29,967 nt of DNA, from the NCBI GenBank assembly GCA_029287875.1, contig JARFQH010000004.1, forward strand, positions 1 through 29,967, given 5' to 3'. Shown here piece by piece: positions 1 to 7,824 of the stretch. The position numbers and the translations under genes were made by a program. Numbering within the stretch: position 1 is the stretch's first letter; each line of letters starts with the position of its first letter. The stretch is from Desulfobacteraceae bacterium (GTDB taxonomy: Bacteria > Desulfobacterota > Desulfobacteria > Desulfobacterales > SG8-13). The notes below the pieces were generated by a model. It made no database searches and had not been told where the DNA came from. It saw only the letters and a list, made by a program, of their open reading frames with translations.

Positions 1-1
1 A

Positions 2-132
2 AAATAATTCCACCTCTTGCTTGTCTTATGGCCCGTCTACTGCGTTACATCCACCCACACGTATCCCGATATGCGCAGGTGGATGTGCCTTGTAGACAAA
101 CCATAATCCGGCGCAATCGTGTGGAATTATTT
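2..132. mobile_element. MITE-like inverted-repeat element, family A copy 1
   Basis: The ends are perfect 12-bp inverted repeats (AAATAATTCCAC at 2-13, its complement at 121-132). Inside is a second dyad: ACATCCACC at 47-55 pairs with GGTGGATGT at 78-86, flanked by GTCTAC (35-40) and GTAGAC (92-97). A second copy lies at 22467-22597 with about 116 of 131 positions identical and no gaps, and similarity continues for about 15 bp past the right end. No transposase is encoded. The element may extend upstream of the window. It is most likely a non-autonomous mobile element or a large REP-like sequence. A 91-codon frame from 28 reads through it, but I treat that as incidental. Confidence 0.7.
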
Positions 133-385
133 CTTACCGTGACCCTTAAAAGTTTTCGAAAAGAATATTTTGCAATTTTCGGTGTGGAGGCATCCAGCCG
201 GCAAGGCCACGAAAAACAGGATTATATGGATATTCCGTGTTTTCGTAAGCGAGCCGGACGAGATGCATCGGCGTCCCGAAATGTGAGGTTATATTTAACC
301 TAATCTGATCGGTTACGGGTTCCGTGTTCCGGGTTCAAAGGTTACAAAATGCTGATTTCCGATCAACCTACGTTTTAAATGCGCC
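133..385. other. Intergenic, no gene seen
   Basis: Apart from a short dyad, AGGTTA-TATT-TAACCT around 286-301, and a degenerate repetition of GGGTTCCG-like text around 317-336, I see no coding signal, promoter or RNA gene. It lies downstream of the minus-strand nucleotidyltransferase, so any terminator for that gene should be here, but no convincing hairpin with a T tract is visible. Confidence 0.5.
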
Positions 386-1369
386 CTAAGACTGAGAGGC
401 TTTCAGAAGTTCGGCCAGTTTCCTGTATTCGTCATCCGTACCGTCATAGTCATAACTCGATTCGGCATCGGCGACCGGAATGATTTTCAACCGCCCGCCG
501 AAGAAGGCCGAGGTGATGTTCTCGACCTCTTTCACGCTCAGATCTTTCTTGATGAAATGCTTGGAATAGACATTTTTATACCCCAGATTGCGGGTAATTC
601 TGAACAGTTTTAACTGCACATTGGGATTGAGGCACTTGCGCAGGTTATAGGCCGTGTTGGCCGTGTTAATATCGAATCCGTGCGGATCGGCATACATCAG
701 AGAGGAGAGCCGGAACCCCTGGCGGCCGTATCCGTCTGTTTCGGCGGACAACCGGAAGTCGGAATCGTTGATAAGCTTCAACGGATAGCGACCGAACTTG
801 TCGACGGTCCCTTCAACCAGGACCGCCGGCAGGATAATCGCGCAATCGCTTGCGTAGGTTTCCGCAAGATCAAGAAAAAAATCGATGGATGCTTCAGATG
901 TCAGCGGCGAATCCGATGCCACAAACAGGGCGTGGCGGCGTTTTTCACAGGCGCTGCTGGCACCATACCCCTTGATCATGTTGCCGGCGATGGAATTGTG
1001 TTTCACTTTGCGAGTCCGGATGTGAAACCGGTCAACGATTTCGGCCGGAATCCGGCTATTCTGGTTGATAATGGTGTAGGGCATGACCTGCTGGCTGAGA
1101 TAATCTCTGAGGCGCTGCTCCAGCAGCATCTGGTGGCCGACGATAACGATGTCGCCGATTCGCTCTTTTTTGAATAGTTTTTCCAGAGTGAACTGTATCA
1201 GCGGTTTGCTGACCGGCCGGCCGTCTTGAATCGTTTGGAACTCCCGCAGGGGTTTGTAGCCTGTCTCGATAAACGTTTCGCCGTAATGCTCGGCAACGAT
1301 TTTCGCGTATTTTTTTACAGCCCACTTGTTGTTATAGCCGGCCATTACGATCGCACTGAACTTGTCCAT
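386..1369 (-). CDS. MobA-like NTP transferase domain protein
   Basis: The 327-residue protein opens with a nucleotidyltransferase-like strand and loop (FSAIVMAGY, residues 4-12), followed by GRPVSKPL at about 50-57, where sugar-nucleotide and molybdenum-cofactor transferases keep a signature lysine. An acidic pair in FVASDSPLT (D153) fits the metal-binding aspartate of this Rossmann-like fold. The C-terminal half (residues 200-327) matches nothing I recognise. The usual GGxGTRL loop is poorly conserved, so the substrate cannot be predicted; nucleotide-sugar or cofactor activation is the family role. The gene is alone on its strand and diverges from the HD-domain gene across a 254-bp gap. The ATG at 1369 has no strong Shine-Dalgarno, so the start is less certain than the fold. 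Confidence 0.75.
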   Translation of the reverse strand: MDKFSAIVMAGYNNKWAVKKYAKIVAEHYGETFIETGYKPLREFQTIQDGRPVSKPLIQFTLEKLFKKERIGDIVIVGHQMLLEQRLRDYLSQQVMPYTIINQNSRIPAEIVDRFHIRTRKVKHNSIAGNMIKGYGASSACEKRRHALFVASDSPLTSEASIDFFLDLAETYASDCAIILPAVLVEGTVDKFGRYPLKLINDSDFRLSAETDGYGRQGFRLSSLMYADPHGFDINTANTAYNLRKCLNPNVQLKLFRITRNLGYKNVYSKHFIKKDLSVKEVENITSAFFGGRLKIIPVADAESSYDYDGTDDEYRKLAELLKASQS

Positions 1370-1623
1370 CTATGTGAGCATCTTTCGAGGGTGTCTGATG
1401 TCGCAGCAAAAAGGTTACAGTACTCTGTTTGCCATAATTTATAGGGAATGAAAAGAAAGAACGCAAAAGAGGCTTGATTATTGGGTATCCAACCGTTAGT
1501 CTCCATCCGTGAGCGATAACATCCGGCCATGGCCTGACCGGAACTGACCCTTGCGGAATAAAGTTGCTTTTTGACCCTGCCGACCGGATCAATGCTTTTC
1601 AAGTAGGAGTAGGAGAAGGACAC

Positions 1624-2208
1624 ATGACGGAATCGACTGTTCCAACACGAGATGCCGCAATGGCTTTGCTGCGGGAATACAACAAGAACGAGAGTCTGAT
1701 CAAACACGCTCTCGCGGTGGAGGGCGTCATGCGTTACATGGCCCGCAAATACGGTGAGAATGAGGATAAGTGGGGCATCGTGGGTCTGGTTCACGACCTG
1801 GACTATGAAATGTACCCTGACCAGCACTGTCGCAAAAGCGAGGAGATCCTTCAGAACCACAGCTGGCCGCCGGAATATATCCGCGCCGTGGTCAGCCACG
1901 GATGGGGAATCTGCACGGATGTGGCCCCCCAGACAGACATGGAGAAAATTCTCTACGCCATTGATGAGCTGACCGGACTGGTCGTCACGACCGCGCTCGT
2001 TCGCCCCTCGCGGAGTGTAATGGATCTAAAGGCCAAATCGGTCAGGAAGAAGTGGAAGGACAAGCGGTTTGCCGCCGGTGTGGATCGTTCGATTATCGAG
2101 AACGGGGCCCGGATGCTGGGGCTCGAATTGAATGAACTGATAACCGACACCATCATGGGCATGCGAGAGGTGGCCGAGAGTATCGGCCTCAAAGGAGACG
2201 TTTCCTGA
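1624..2208 (+). CDS. HD domain phosphohydrolase
   Basis: This 194-residue soluble protein has the HD-superfamily metal ligands in order: H28 (in LIKHALAVE), H57-D58 (in GLVHDLDYE) and D114 (in LYAIDELTGL). Further histidines (H68, H79, H92) lie between them. HD proteins hydrolyse phosphate esters, often of nucleotides; the substrate here is unknown. It belongs to the small stand-alone HD group often annotated as hydrolase or HDIG protein. The frame is open from 1564, but I choose ATG 1624 because the preceding AGGAGTAGGAGAAGGA is a strong ribosome-binding region and the 20 upstream residues are not HD-like. It is a single gene, followed by a GC-rich dyad and a family B repeat. Confidence 0.85.
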   Translation: MTESTVPTRDAAMALLREYNKNESLIKHALAVEGVMRYMARKYGENEDKWGIVGLVHDLDYEMYPDQHCRKSEEILQNHSWPPEYIRAVVSHGWGICTDVAPQTDMEKILYAIDELTGLVVTTALVRPSRSVMDLKAKSVRKKWKDKRFAAGVDRSIIENGARMLGLELNELITDTIMGMREVAESIGLKGDVS

Positions 2209-2272
2209 CAACGGACAGACGGGCCAAAAGGACGGACTTTCGTTCACGTTATGGAGTTTGCGATCCAAAGTG

Positions 2273-2309
2273 AACCGGCCCAACAGCCCATTGGCCAGTC
2301 GGGCCGGTT
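2273..2309. terminator. GC-rich hairpin, possible terminator
   Basis: Perfect 9-bp arms AACCGGCCC (2273-2281) and GGGCCGGTT (2301-2309) enclose a 19-nt loop, 65 bp after the HD gene stop. There is no clean T tract, so intrinsic termination is only possible, not shown. Confidence 0.4.
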
Positions 2310-2333
2310 GATGTTTACATCGTTCCCTTAGCC

Positions 2334-2476
2334 AGTTTCCGTCCATAAATGGCCCTTTTCCGCAATTTCGGCGTCAATCGGCTTAATCGCTTGTGCGGCA
2401 TACAGGCGTATGCCTCCGCGCAATTCCTTGATTTCCTTGAACTTGCGTTAAATTGCACATTTCTGGATCGGAAACT
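2334..2476. mobile_element. MITE-like element, family B full copy
   Basis: The left end AGTTTCCGTCCATAAATG (from 2334) and the complement of the right end, AGTTTCCGATCCAGAAATG (ending 2476), form imperfect terminal inverted repeats. A central hairpin pairs GGCATAC (2397-2403) with GTATGCC (2408-2414) around a 4-nt loop. The left end recurs as solo ends at 9282-9312 and 12100-12129, all in the same orientation. On the minus strand an uninterrupted 39-codon frame without a start codon (2447 to 2331, then TAA) covers nearly the whole element and ends EKGHLWTETG; the solo ends keep the similar peptide LWMET in the same frame. No transposase is present. Confidence 0.6.
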
Positions 2477-2507
2477 TATCAGTGCACTTTATGATACTGC
2501 GGATGGA

Positions 2508-2810
2508 CTAGCTGACCGGTACCTCTACGGCATTTTCGAACGGATTCTTTAACGGTACCGCTATCTTGAGGCAGCCGTCCTCATAGTTCGCCTGTGCTTC
2601 ATTCGCCTTTACCGGGCAACAGAAGGCCGAAGCCGCAACGTATTCCACATCATTTCCCGGGGCTGTAAGACTGAAGCTGTCATCCAGCATTCGGAGACGG
2701 ATGTCGTCCTTTTTGACGCCCGGAATGGAAACCTGGATATTCAGGGTGTGTTCATCTTCGCTCATATACGTACAGACATCCGGCGTCACTCTAAATTTTT
2801 CTTGCGCCAT
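2508..2810 (-). CDS. Small Hsp20/alpha-crystallin family protein
   Basis: The 100-residue product is nearly all alpha-crystallin domain: HTLNIQVSIPGVKKDDIRLRM is the typical early beta-strand block, and the later GCLKIAVPLKNPF has the strand that precedes the C-terminal tail. Hsp20 proteins are ATP-independent holdases for unfolding proteins. The long N-terminal arm and the IxI/V tail motif are missing or reduced (the end reads VEVPVS), so oligomer formation may differ from classical small heat-shock proteins. Start choice: AAAGGAG abuts the upstream ATG at 2819 with no spacing but stands 9 nt before ATG 2810, so 2810 is preferred; the longer form has 103 residues. Two cysteines in tandem (AFCCPV) are unusual. 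No CIRCE-type operator was seen upstream. Confidence 0.8.
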   Translation of the reverse strand: MAQEKFRVTPDVCTYMSEDEHTLNIQVSIPGVKKDDIRLRMLDDSFSLTAPGNDVEYVAASAFCCPVKANEAQANYEDGCLKIAVPLKNPFENAVEVPVS

Positions 2811-3059
2811 AATGATCATCTCCTTTCGTTATCCCCTGCGGCCGCTCCATTAATTGTCAAGTTTTCTACACGGGCGGGCAGTGAGTAAATGTCAGCAGCA
2901 ACCGGTCGCCAAATTTTTATATGTGACAATCGTCGCCACTTGGTATACATTCTAAGGTAATACGATAATGCCGAAATAGCCTAATTCAATAGCGGATCGG
3001 TGGACAAAATGTGATGTTATCCTGGGGTGAGCCTTTGCTGGAGCTGCAATCCTTTATTT

Positions 3060-3443
3060 TCAGGCGCAGGCCCTCAGCCTGACCTTTTCGAAGTCGGCGA
3101 CAGGGGGAAAGGTTCTGACAGTATTGATCAGGCTCTGCAGGGGGAAAGGCTTGAAGAGTACCTTGTCGAAATCTGAGTCGTTCAACAGCAGGGGAGTTCC
3201 GGACATGCCGATGATCGGCGTCGTTCTTCTGCTCGAGTCCCGTATATAGCGCACGACGCTGTTGCCGTCGGTGTTCGGCATCATGATATCGGTGATGACG
3301 ACATCAAAGAGTTGGTCTTTGAATTTCTGGATGCCTTCGTTTCCGTCGCATGCGGTTTGAACATCATAGCCGTACAGGCTGAGAGCTTCCTGGATTACCT
3401 CCGTAATACCCTCTTCATCGTCGATAACCAGAACGCTGCTCAT
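3060..3443 (-). CDS. Single-domain response regulator (CheY-like receiver)
   Basis: The 127 residues form a complete receiver domain: acidic pair D8-D9, phospho-acceptor D52 (VVITDIMMP), conserved S81 (GMSG) and K98 in LFKPF. There is no output domain, so it probably works by phosphorelay or protein contact. A good ribosome-binding site, GGAGG, lies just upstream of ATG 3443, and a sigma-70-like promoter lies at 3497-3524. No kinase is adjacent, so it is an orphan regulator. A short tail after the domain (residues 115-127, ending RLRACA) has no recognised function. Confidence 0.9.
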   Translation of the reverse strand: MSSVLVIDDEEGITEVIQEALSLYGYDVQTACDGNEGIQKFKDQLFDVVITDIMMPNTDGNSVVRYIRDSSRRTTPIIGMSGTPLLLNDSDFDKVLFKPFPLQSLINTVRTFPPVADFEKVRLRACA

Positions 3444-3496
3444 TTTTTGCCTCCGTTATTAATGTTGTTCAACCCTGACATAAACAAATCGGCACT

Positions 3497-3524
3497 ATCT
3501 TACTGAAACAACGATTATTGTCAA
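3497..3524 (-). promoter_or_regulatory. Sigma-70-like promoter for the receiver gene
   Basis: Read on the minus strand, TTGACA (3519-3524) is followed after 16 nt by TAAGAT (3497-3502), giving a start near 3490 and a leader of about 45 nt. The -35 is a perfect match, the -10 matches four of six. The rest of the 331-bp gap (3525-3774) is AT-rich and holds no other feature I can support except the ribosome-binding site before 3775; a TTGACA at about 3689 lacks a partner -10. Confidence 0.5.
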
Positions 3525-3774
3525 ACGGGACTTTTGGGGAAAAACGGCTTCCGATAAAATGAGTTATGAACAAAATACAGGTGGCTGAAATTGCGATAAA
3601 ATTTGAGCCTATCGCCGTAAGTAGCTGAAAAAAATAAATATTGTGAAAATCCAATTTATCCAACACTATTAATGAGATGGGCGTTTTTTGACAGGTTATC
3701 AACACTGAAGCAGAGGTGCCCGAATCTATTGAAAGCGCGGATTATCTTAAATTTTCAATTGATGTGGAGGAGAT

Positions 3775-4683
3775 ATGCAGAAAAATTCGCTTTACGATGT
3801 GGTTATTCTCGGTGCAGGTCCGGCGGGACTGCAGGCGGCCATACACGCCGCCCGGCGTAAGGTGTCCGCTCTGGTGTTCGGGAAACAGGCCAAAAGCAGT
3901 TTGTTTCACGCCCATGTCGAAAACTTCTGCTGCCTTTTCAACGTGGCCGGGGAAGACATGTTGCGAACCGGTCGCGAACAGGCTTCCCGTTTTGGCGCGG
4001 AAATTGTCGATGAAGACGTCATGAAGGTGGCAGCCAACGGTCAGATGCTTGATATTGAAACTGAAGGTGGCCGCAAGATCCGGTGCAAAAGCCTGATCAT
4101 TGCCACCGGATCTACGCGCAATAAACTCGGTGTCGCCGGCGAAAAGGAACTGTTGGGAAAGGGGGTCAGTTACTGCGTGGAGTGCGATGCCAACTTTTTC
4201 CGTGGTCAGGAGGTGGCGGTGGTCGGTGATGAGAGCGCTGCCGCAGGCGGCGCTCTGACGCTGCTGGATTACGACGCAAAGGTTCATTTGATCTGCCGTA
4301 AACTGCAGGTGGTGGATGCCTTGCGGCAGGAGCTGGAGCGGAGCCGCGTGATCTTTCACCACGAGGCTTCAGTGACCGCGATCGATGGAGAGAAGGAGGT
4401 GACCGGCGTGGTATTGAAAGACGGGACCCGAATACCCGTTAACGGTGTTTTCATCGAGCTGGGTGCTAAAGGGGCCATGGGCTTGGCGACAGCCCTGGGC
4501 ATCCGGCTGGACGATGAAGCCAAGTACATTCAAACCGACAAGAAGCAGCTAACCAGTGTTCCGGGGGTGTTTGCCGCCGGTGACATCTGCGGCCCACCCT
4601 GGCAGATGGCCAAAGCCGTCGGCGAAGGCTGCGTGGCCGGACTGGAAGCGGCTGCTTACGCAAAGAAGTTGAAAATCGAGTAG
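3775..4683 (+). CDS. Thioredoxin reductase-like FAD-dependent oxidoreductase
   Basis: This 302-residue flavoprotein has the thioredoxin-reductase layout: an N-terminal FAD dinucleotide fold (VVILGAGPAGLQAA, residues 9-22), ATG at 110-112, a redox pair C134-V-E-C137, a central pyridine-nucleotide domain, and the C-terminal FAD motif VFAAGDI (residues 265-271). The central domain is atypical: the expected GGGxxAxEEA reads GDESAAAGGA (151-160), and the HRRxxxRA stretch that binds the NADPH 2'-phosphate reads CRKLQVVDA (174-182). It may therefore use another electron donor, as some low-GC and anaerobe TrxR-like proteins do. The start has GGAGGA 6 nt upstream. No thioredoxin gene is adjacent. Length matches the family. 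Confidence 0.85.
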   Translation: MQKNSLYDVVILGAGPAGLQAAIHAARRKVSALVFGKQAKSSLFHAHVENFCCLFNVAGEDMLRTGREQASRFGAEIVDEDVMKVAANGQMLDIETEGGRKIRCKSLIIATGSTRNKLGVAGEKELLGKGVSYCVECDANFFRGQEVAVVGDESAAAGGALTLLDYDAKVHLICRKLQVVDALRQELERSRVIFHHEASVTAIDGEKEVTGVVLKDGTRIPVNGVFIELGAKGAMGLATALGIRLDDEAKYIQTDKKQLTSVPGVFAAGDICGPPWQMAKAVGEGCVAGLEAAAYAKKLKIE

Positions 4684-4757
4684 GTCATCGAGCCGGCTTC
4701 AACTGAGGTAGAAATGGCCCGATTCCTTGAAAAGCAACGGCTGAGAACAGCAGCGAT

Positions 4758-4788
4758 GATTTTCTGACAGTTATTTCTTCAGAAAATC
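4758..4788. promoter_or_regulatory. Perfect 10-bp dyad abutting a -35 box
   Basis: GATTTTCTGA (4758-4767) and TCAGAAAATC (4779-4788) are exact complements around an 11-nt spacer. The right arm ends one base before the TTGACA of the next promoter. It could be an operator, or a hairpin ending the flavoprotein transcript 75 bp after its stop; the absence of a T tract favours an operator. Confidence 0.45.
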
Positions 4789-4817
4789 TTGACACATGCC
4801 TGCAGATGATCTTAAAT
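4789..4817 (+). promoter_or_regulatory. Sigma-70 promoter for the secreted repeat protein
   Basis: A perfect -35 TTGACA (4789-4794) stands 17 nt before TTAAAT (4812-4817, four of six matches). The predicted start near 4824 leaves a leader of about 115 nt before ATG 4939. Confidence 0.6.
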
Positions 4818-4938
4818 AGGACCAATAGAGTTTTTTTAAAGATAGCCTCACACCCTTTGAATCCAATCTTTCATCAAAACCAATTGCAACTCGCAAGTCT
4901 TACCCAAATCAATAAGGGAGAGAAAGGAGATCAGAACC

Positions 4939-5964
4939 ATGTCGTCGAGACGGATTTTTTTTGCGATAGCTGTCGTTGTGGCTGGGTTGTTTTTGGCCGG
5001 ATCGTGGGTCAGCCCCGCTGCCGCCCAAAACGAGAAGAAGACCGAAAACGAGAAGGTGACCGAAAACGAGAAGAAGACCGAAAACGAAAACTTGTCCTGG
5101 ATTCCGCAAAATGCGCTACCGGGGGAATGTTATGCGAAAGTGTTTGTTCCGCCAAAGTATCGAACCGTTACTGAAAAGACATTGCTGAAGGAAGCGTCTG
5201 AACAAATCGAAATCATCCCTGCCCAATACGAGGTGGTTGAAGAGAAGGTGCTTGTCGAACCGGCCTCAGAGCGCTGGGAAGTCGTTCCGGCCGAGTACAA
5301 ATGGGCCGAGGAGAAGATTGTCATCAAAGAGGCGTCGAGCCGCATGGAAACCATTCCGGCAAAGTATGAGTGGAAAGAGGAGAAGGTCCTCGTCAAACCG
5401 GCCGAAACGAAGTGGAAAGAAGGCCGCGGTCCGATCGAGAGGATCGATCATTCCACCGGCGAAATTCTTTGCCTGGTAGAGGTTCCGGCAACTTACAAAA
5501 CCATCAAGAAAAAGGTGGTTGTCGAAGCGGCCAAGACCGTAAAGGTGGACATCCCGGCGGAGTACGGTACGGTTAAGCAAAAGGCGCTGGTGTCGCCGCC
5601 GACGGTGAAAAAGATCGAGATTCCGGCAAAATACAAGACCGTTAAGGTCAGAAAAATGGTGACTCCACCGCAGGAGAAACGCATCCCCATACCGGAGGAA
5701 TACCAGACCGTAACCCGCACCGAGAAGGTCAGCGAGGGGCGTTTTGAATGGGCGAGAATCCTCTGCGAGACAAACACCACACCGGACTTTGTCATGCGTG
5801 TGCAGAAGGCGCTGGCCGCCGCCGGTTTTGATCCGGGTCCGGCCGACGGGTCGGTGGGACCGCAAACCCAGGCGGCCATTCAGGCCTATCAGCAGAAAAA
5901 TAATTTGAGCGTTGGCGCGATGACTTACGAAACCGTGGAAAAACTCGGTATTCGGTTGCGCTGA
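4939..5964 (+). CDS. Secreted repeat protein with C-terminal peptidoglycan-binding domain
   Basis: Residues 1-29 are a signal peptide (basic start, hydrophobic core, PAAA then QN), so the protein is exported. A Lys/Glu/Asn/Thr-rich linker (about 31-51) follows, built from three 18-bp DNA repeats. Residues 55-265 hold eight copies of a roughly 24-residue unit with the pattern P-x-x-Y-x-T/W-V, then EKVLVKPA-like text. Residues 277-339 are a PG_binding_1 domain (MRVQKALAAAGFDPGPADGS). Such proteins are tethered to the cell wall in the periplasm; the repeat array has no enzymatic motif and looks structural. The gene has its own promoter (4789) and terminator (6001). Cysteines flank the array (C63, C178, C271), which could form disulphides. 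ATG 4939 has GAGAAAGGAGA upstream. Confidence 0.8.
   Translation: MSSRRIFFAIAVVVAGLFLAGSWVSPAAAQNEKKTENEKVTENEKKTENENLSWIPQNALPGECYAKVFVPPKYRTVTEKTLLKEASEQIEIIPAQYEVVEEKVLVEPASERWEVVPAEYKWAEEKIVIKEASSRMETIPAKYEWKEEKVLVKPAETKWKEGRGPIERIDHSTGEILCLVEVPATYKTIKKKVVVEAAKTVKVDIPAEYGTVKQKALVSPPTVKKIEIPAKYKTVKVRKMVTPPQEKRIPIPEEYQTVTRTEKVSEGRFEWARILCETNTTPDFVMRVQKALAAAGFDPGPADGSVGPQTQAAIQAYQQKNNLSVGAMTYETVEKLGIRLR
5032..5085 (+). repeat. Three tandem 18-bp coding repeats
   Basis: Units GAGAAGAAGACCGAAAAC, GAGAAGGTGACCGAAAAC and the first again run head to tail, encoding EK(K/V)TEN. They sit just behind the signal peptide. Copy number could vary by slippage. Confidence 0.85.
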
Positions 5965-6000
5965 GCCGCTATGTGACTTAAGCCACTAAATCTGAAAGAA

Positions 6001-6035
6001 AAAAGCCCCGCTGACAATGGATCGGCGGGGCTTTT
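6001..6035 (+). terminator. Rho-independent terminator
   Basis: AAAAGCCCCGC (6001-6011) and GCGGGGCTTTT (6025-6035) pair perfectly around a 13-nt loop, with the T tract in the right arm, 37 bp after the stop of the secreted repeat protein. Confidence 0.85.
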
Positions 6036-6341
6036 ATGTTATTGTGCGCTTTCCGAGGCAGGCTTTGAAAGCCGTCAAACTCTTGACTGGCCGCCACAGG
6101 CCTTGCAGCGTGCACCCTTTCATCAGCCGTCGCAACGGTAACACAGAGTTGCCACTCAATTGTCGCCGTCAGAGCAGTGAGCCCTTTGCGGTTTCATCTG
6201 AGTGACGGTCGGCGAGTCCGGCGATATCGATTTGTTTTTATCCTCACCCACCCAAAATCAGCGTTTCACTAACCGAGGCATATCTCTTGCATAATCGCTA
6301 TCCATTCTGATTCCGGATCTTTCCTCAAAGGAACCATATGT
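6036..6341. other. Intergenic, no gene seen
   Basis: No open frame with coding character, no RNA gene and no strong promoter is visible. It must hold the promoter of the protease gene at 6342, but no -35/-10 pair stands out. Confidence 0.5.
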
Positions 6342-7241
6342 ATGGCGAAACGTATCGGTTTGGTTACATCGCATCTGCTCGTGGCATTGTTTTTCGGTGT
6401 CAGCGTTCAAACACAAGAGGAACCTCAGGTACACTTCAACCGACCTCCATTTTTTAGAATCGAACAGTGCGAATCAATTCGGACCGCCGTCTCCGATGCA
6501 ATGGACGCAAGACCGTTGCACGAGCGGCAATCACTTTTCGGCACTCCGCCTGCCATGGCAATCAGTGCGTCTCTAAACGACAACACGGTGTCCGACGAAT
6601 TCTTTCAGGGTGCGTCACTTGGAACAGCCTGGCCGCTAGCCTCCGGATTTGTCGTCACCAACAGACACGTTGTGGCCGGAAGTCGGAAAATAGCGCTGCT
6701 GGACCAGACCGGAGCCAAGTTCGCCGCTTGGCCGGTGCTGCGCGATGACGTCAACGACCTTGTATTCCTGCAGGTCGACGAGCCTCAGAAACTGCCCGCA
6801 GCGCTGCCCCTCGCCGAGGCTCGAACCCGTCTCGGCAGCAGTGTCTTCACGATCGGTTTTCCGCGAATCGATGTGATGGGCAAGACGCCGAAGCTTTCCA
6901 ACGGTGTCATCAGCGGCTTGCAAGGTCTGCGGGACGATCCCTGCAGTTACCAGACGACGGTTCCGATTCAGCCCGGCAACAGCGGCGGACCCATTTTTAA
7001 TCTGAATGGCGAGGTCGTGGGCATCGTCGCGTCAATGGTCGGTATCCGCGACGAAGCCAGCGGTGCGATATCACAACTGCCGAATATCAGTTGCGCAATC
7101 AAGATCGAATGCCTGAAGGAACTTTTTCCGCACCTGCCGGCCCACGGCACCGATATAAATTCCCTGCCGAGTGATCCCGGAGACTTGGAAAGCATTGCCC
7201 AGCGCGTGCAGAATTCTGTCCTGATTGTGGTCGCCAAATAG
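6342..7241 (+). CDS. Trypsin-like serine protease (S1 family), exported
   Basis: The 299-residue protein has the chymotrypsin-fold catalytic triad in order: H109 in FVVTNRHVVAG, D139 in DDVNDLVFLQ, and S214 in IQPGNSGGPIFN. This layout is that of HtrA/DegP-like and other bacterial trypsin-2 domain proteins. There is no PDZ domain: only about 80 residues follow the serine. Residues 7-24 are hydrophobic after K3-R4, giving a signal peptide or anchor, so it should act in the periplasm. A 65-residue segment of unknown role separates the leader from the protease domain. ATG 6342 is preceded by AAAGGAACCATATGT, which places a usable AAGGA about 10 nt upstream. It is a single gene with no adjacent chaperone or anti-sigma partner. 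Confidence 0.85.
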   Translation: MAKRIGLVTSHLLVALFFGVSVQTQEEPQVHFNRPPFFRIEQCESIRTAVSDAMDARPLHERQSLFGTPPAMAISASLNDNTVSDEFFQGASLGTAWPLASGFVVTNRHVVAGSRKIALLDQTGAKFAAWPVLRDDVNDLVFLQVDEPQKLPAALPLAEARTRLGSSVFTIGFPRIDVMGKTPKLSNGVISGLQGLRDDPCSYQTTVPIQPGNSGGPIFNLNGEVVGIVASMVGIRDEASGAISQLPNISCAIKIECLKELFPHLPAHGTDINSLPSDPGDLESIAQRVQNSVLIVVAK

Positions 7242-7599
7242 TTCCCTTCCGGGTTTCACGATGCACTCACTGATTTCATCTTCAGAATGACACTTTTTGT
7301 CAATTATTTGGCTAAATTTTGTCATTCAGGCTCTTCGACCGGACAGTCATGTGATGATAACTATTAAAAATTTCTATAAAACACAAAATTGATTTGGTTG
7401 GCATATTAATTGTATCTAAAGGTAACGGTACTCCGGCCAGCGGATCTCGCAGACACTTCGACCGCTACGGAACCTGGATTTTTAAAAATACTCCATCTCG
7501 AACGCCCGTTAATGCTAATAGTTGACCGGAAGTACCAACAAACGAAGCGTAAAGGCTTGTATACAGGATGGTTTATTCGGATGGCACCTCAACCAAGCG

Positions 7600-7818
7600 T
7601 ATAAAGGATGTTTCAGAGCCGATCTTGAGAAATGAGTTGATTTTGAAACGGAAAACTTAACCTTTTAATCCCAAAACGGAACGAGTTGGAACGGTAACTT
7701 GAACAAAACTTTCAATCCTCTGAAACTGAGACGAACCCTAAGCCTGAAGTAATTGTCAGATCGTTAACGTTAATACCAGAAGCGCAATTCGAACCGGGCT
7801 GCTGAAACATCCTTTATA
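7600..7818. repeat. 17-bp inverted repeat enclosing 185 bp
   Basis: TATAAAGGATGTTTCAG (7600-7616) and CTGAAACATCCTTTATA (7802-7818) are exact complements. With one bulged base the pairing extends by AGCC/GGCT on the inner side. No target duplication flanks the arms. It may be a small mobile element or the closing stem of a folded RNA. Confidence 0.6.
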
Positions 7819-7824
7819 TCCATT

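Noticed and set aside
28..303. 91-codon frame across the family A element
   Set aside because: It begins inside a repeat and runs into unique sequence; the counterpart in copy 2 diverges after the element, so it is probably not a gene.
3683..3720. TTGACA before the flavoprotein as its promoter
   Set aside because: No acceptable -10 at 16-18 bp; left unassigned.
7410..7604. 64-codon frame in the gene-poor gap
   Set aside because: Begins at a TTG without a ribosome-binding site and has no conserved features.
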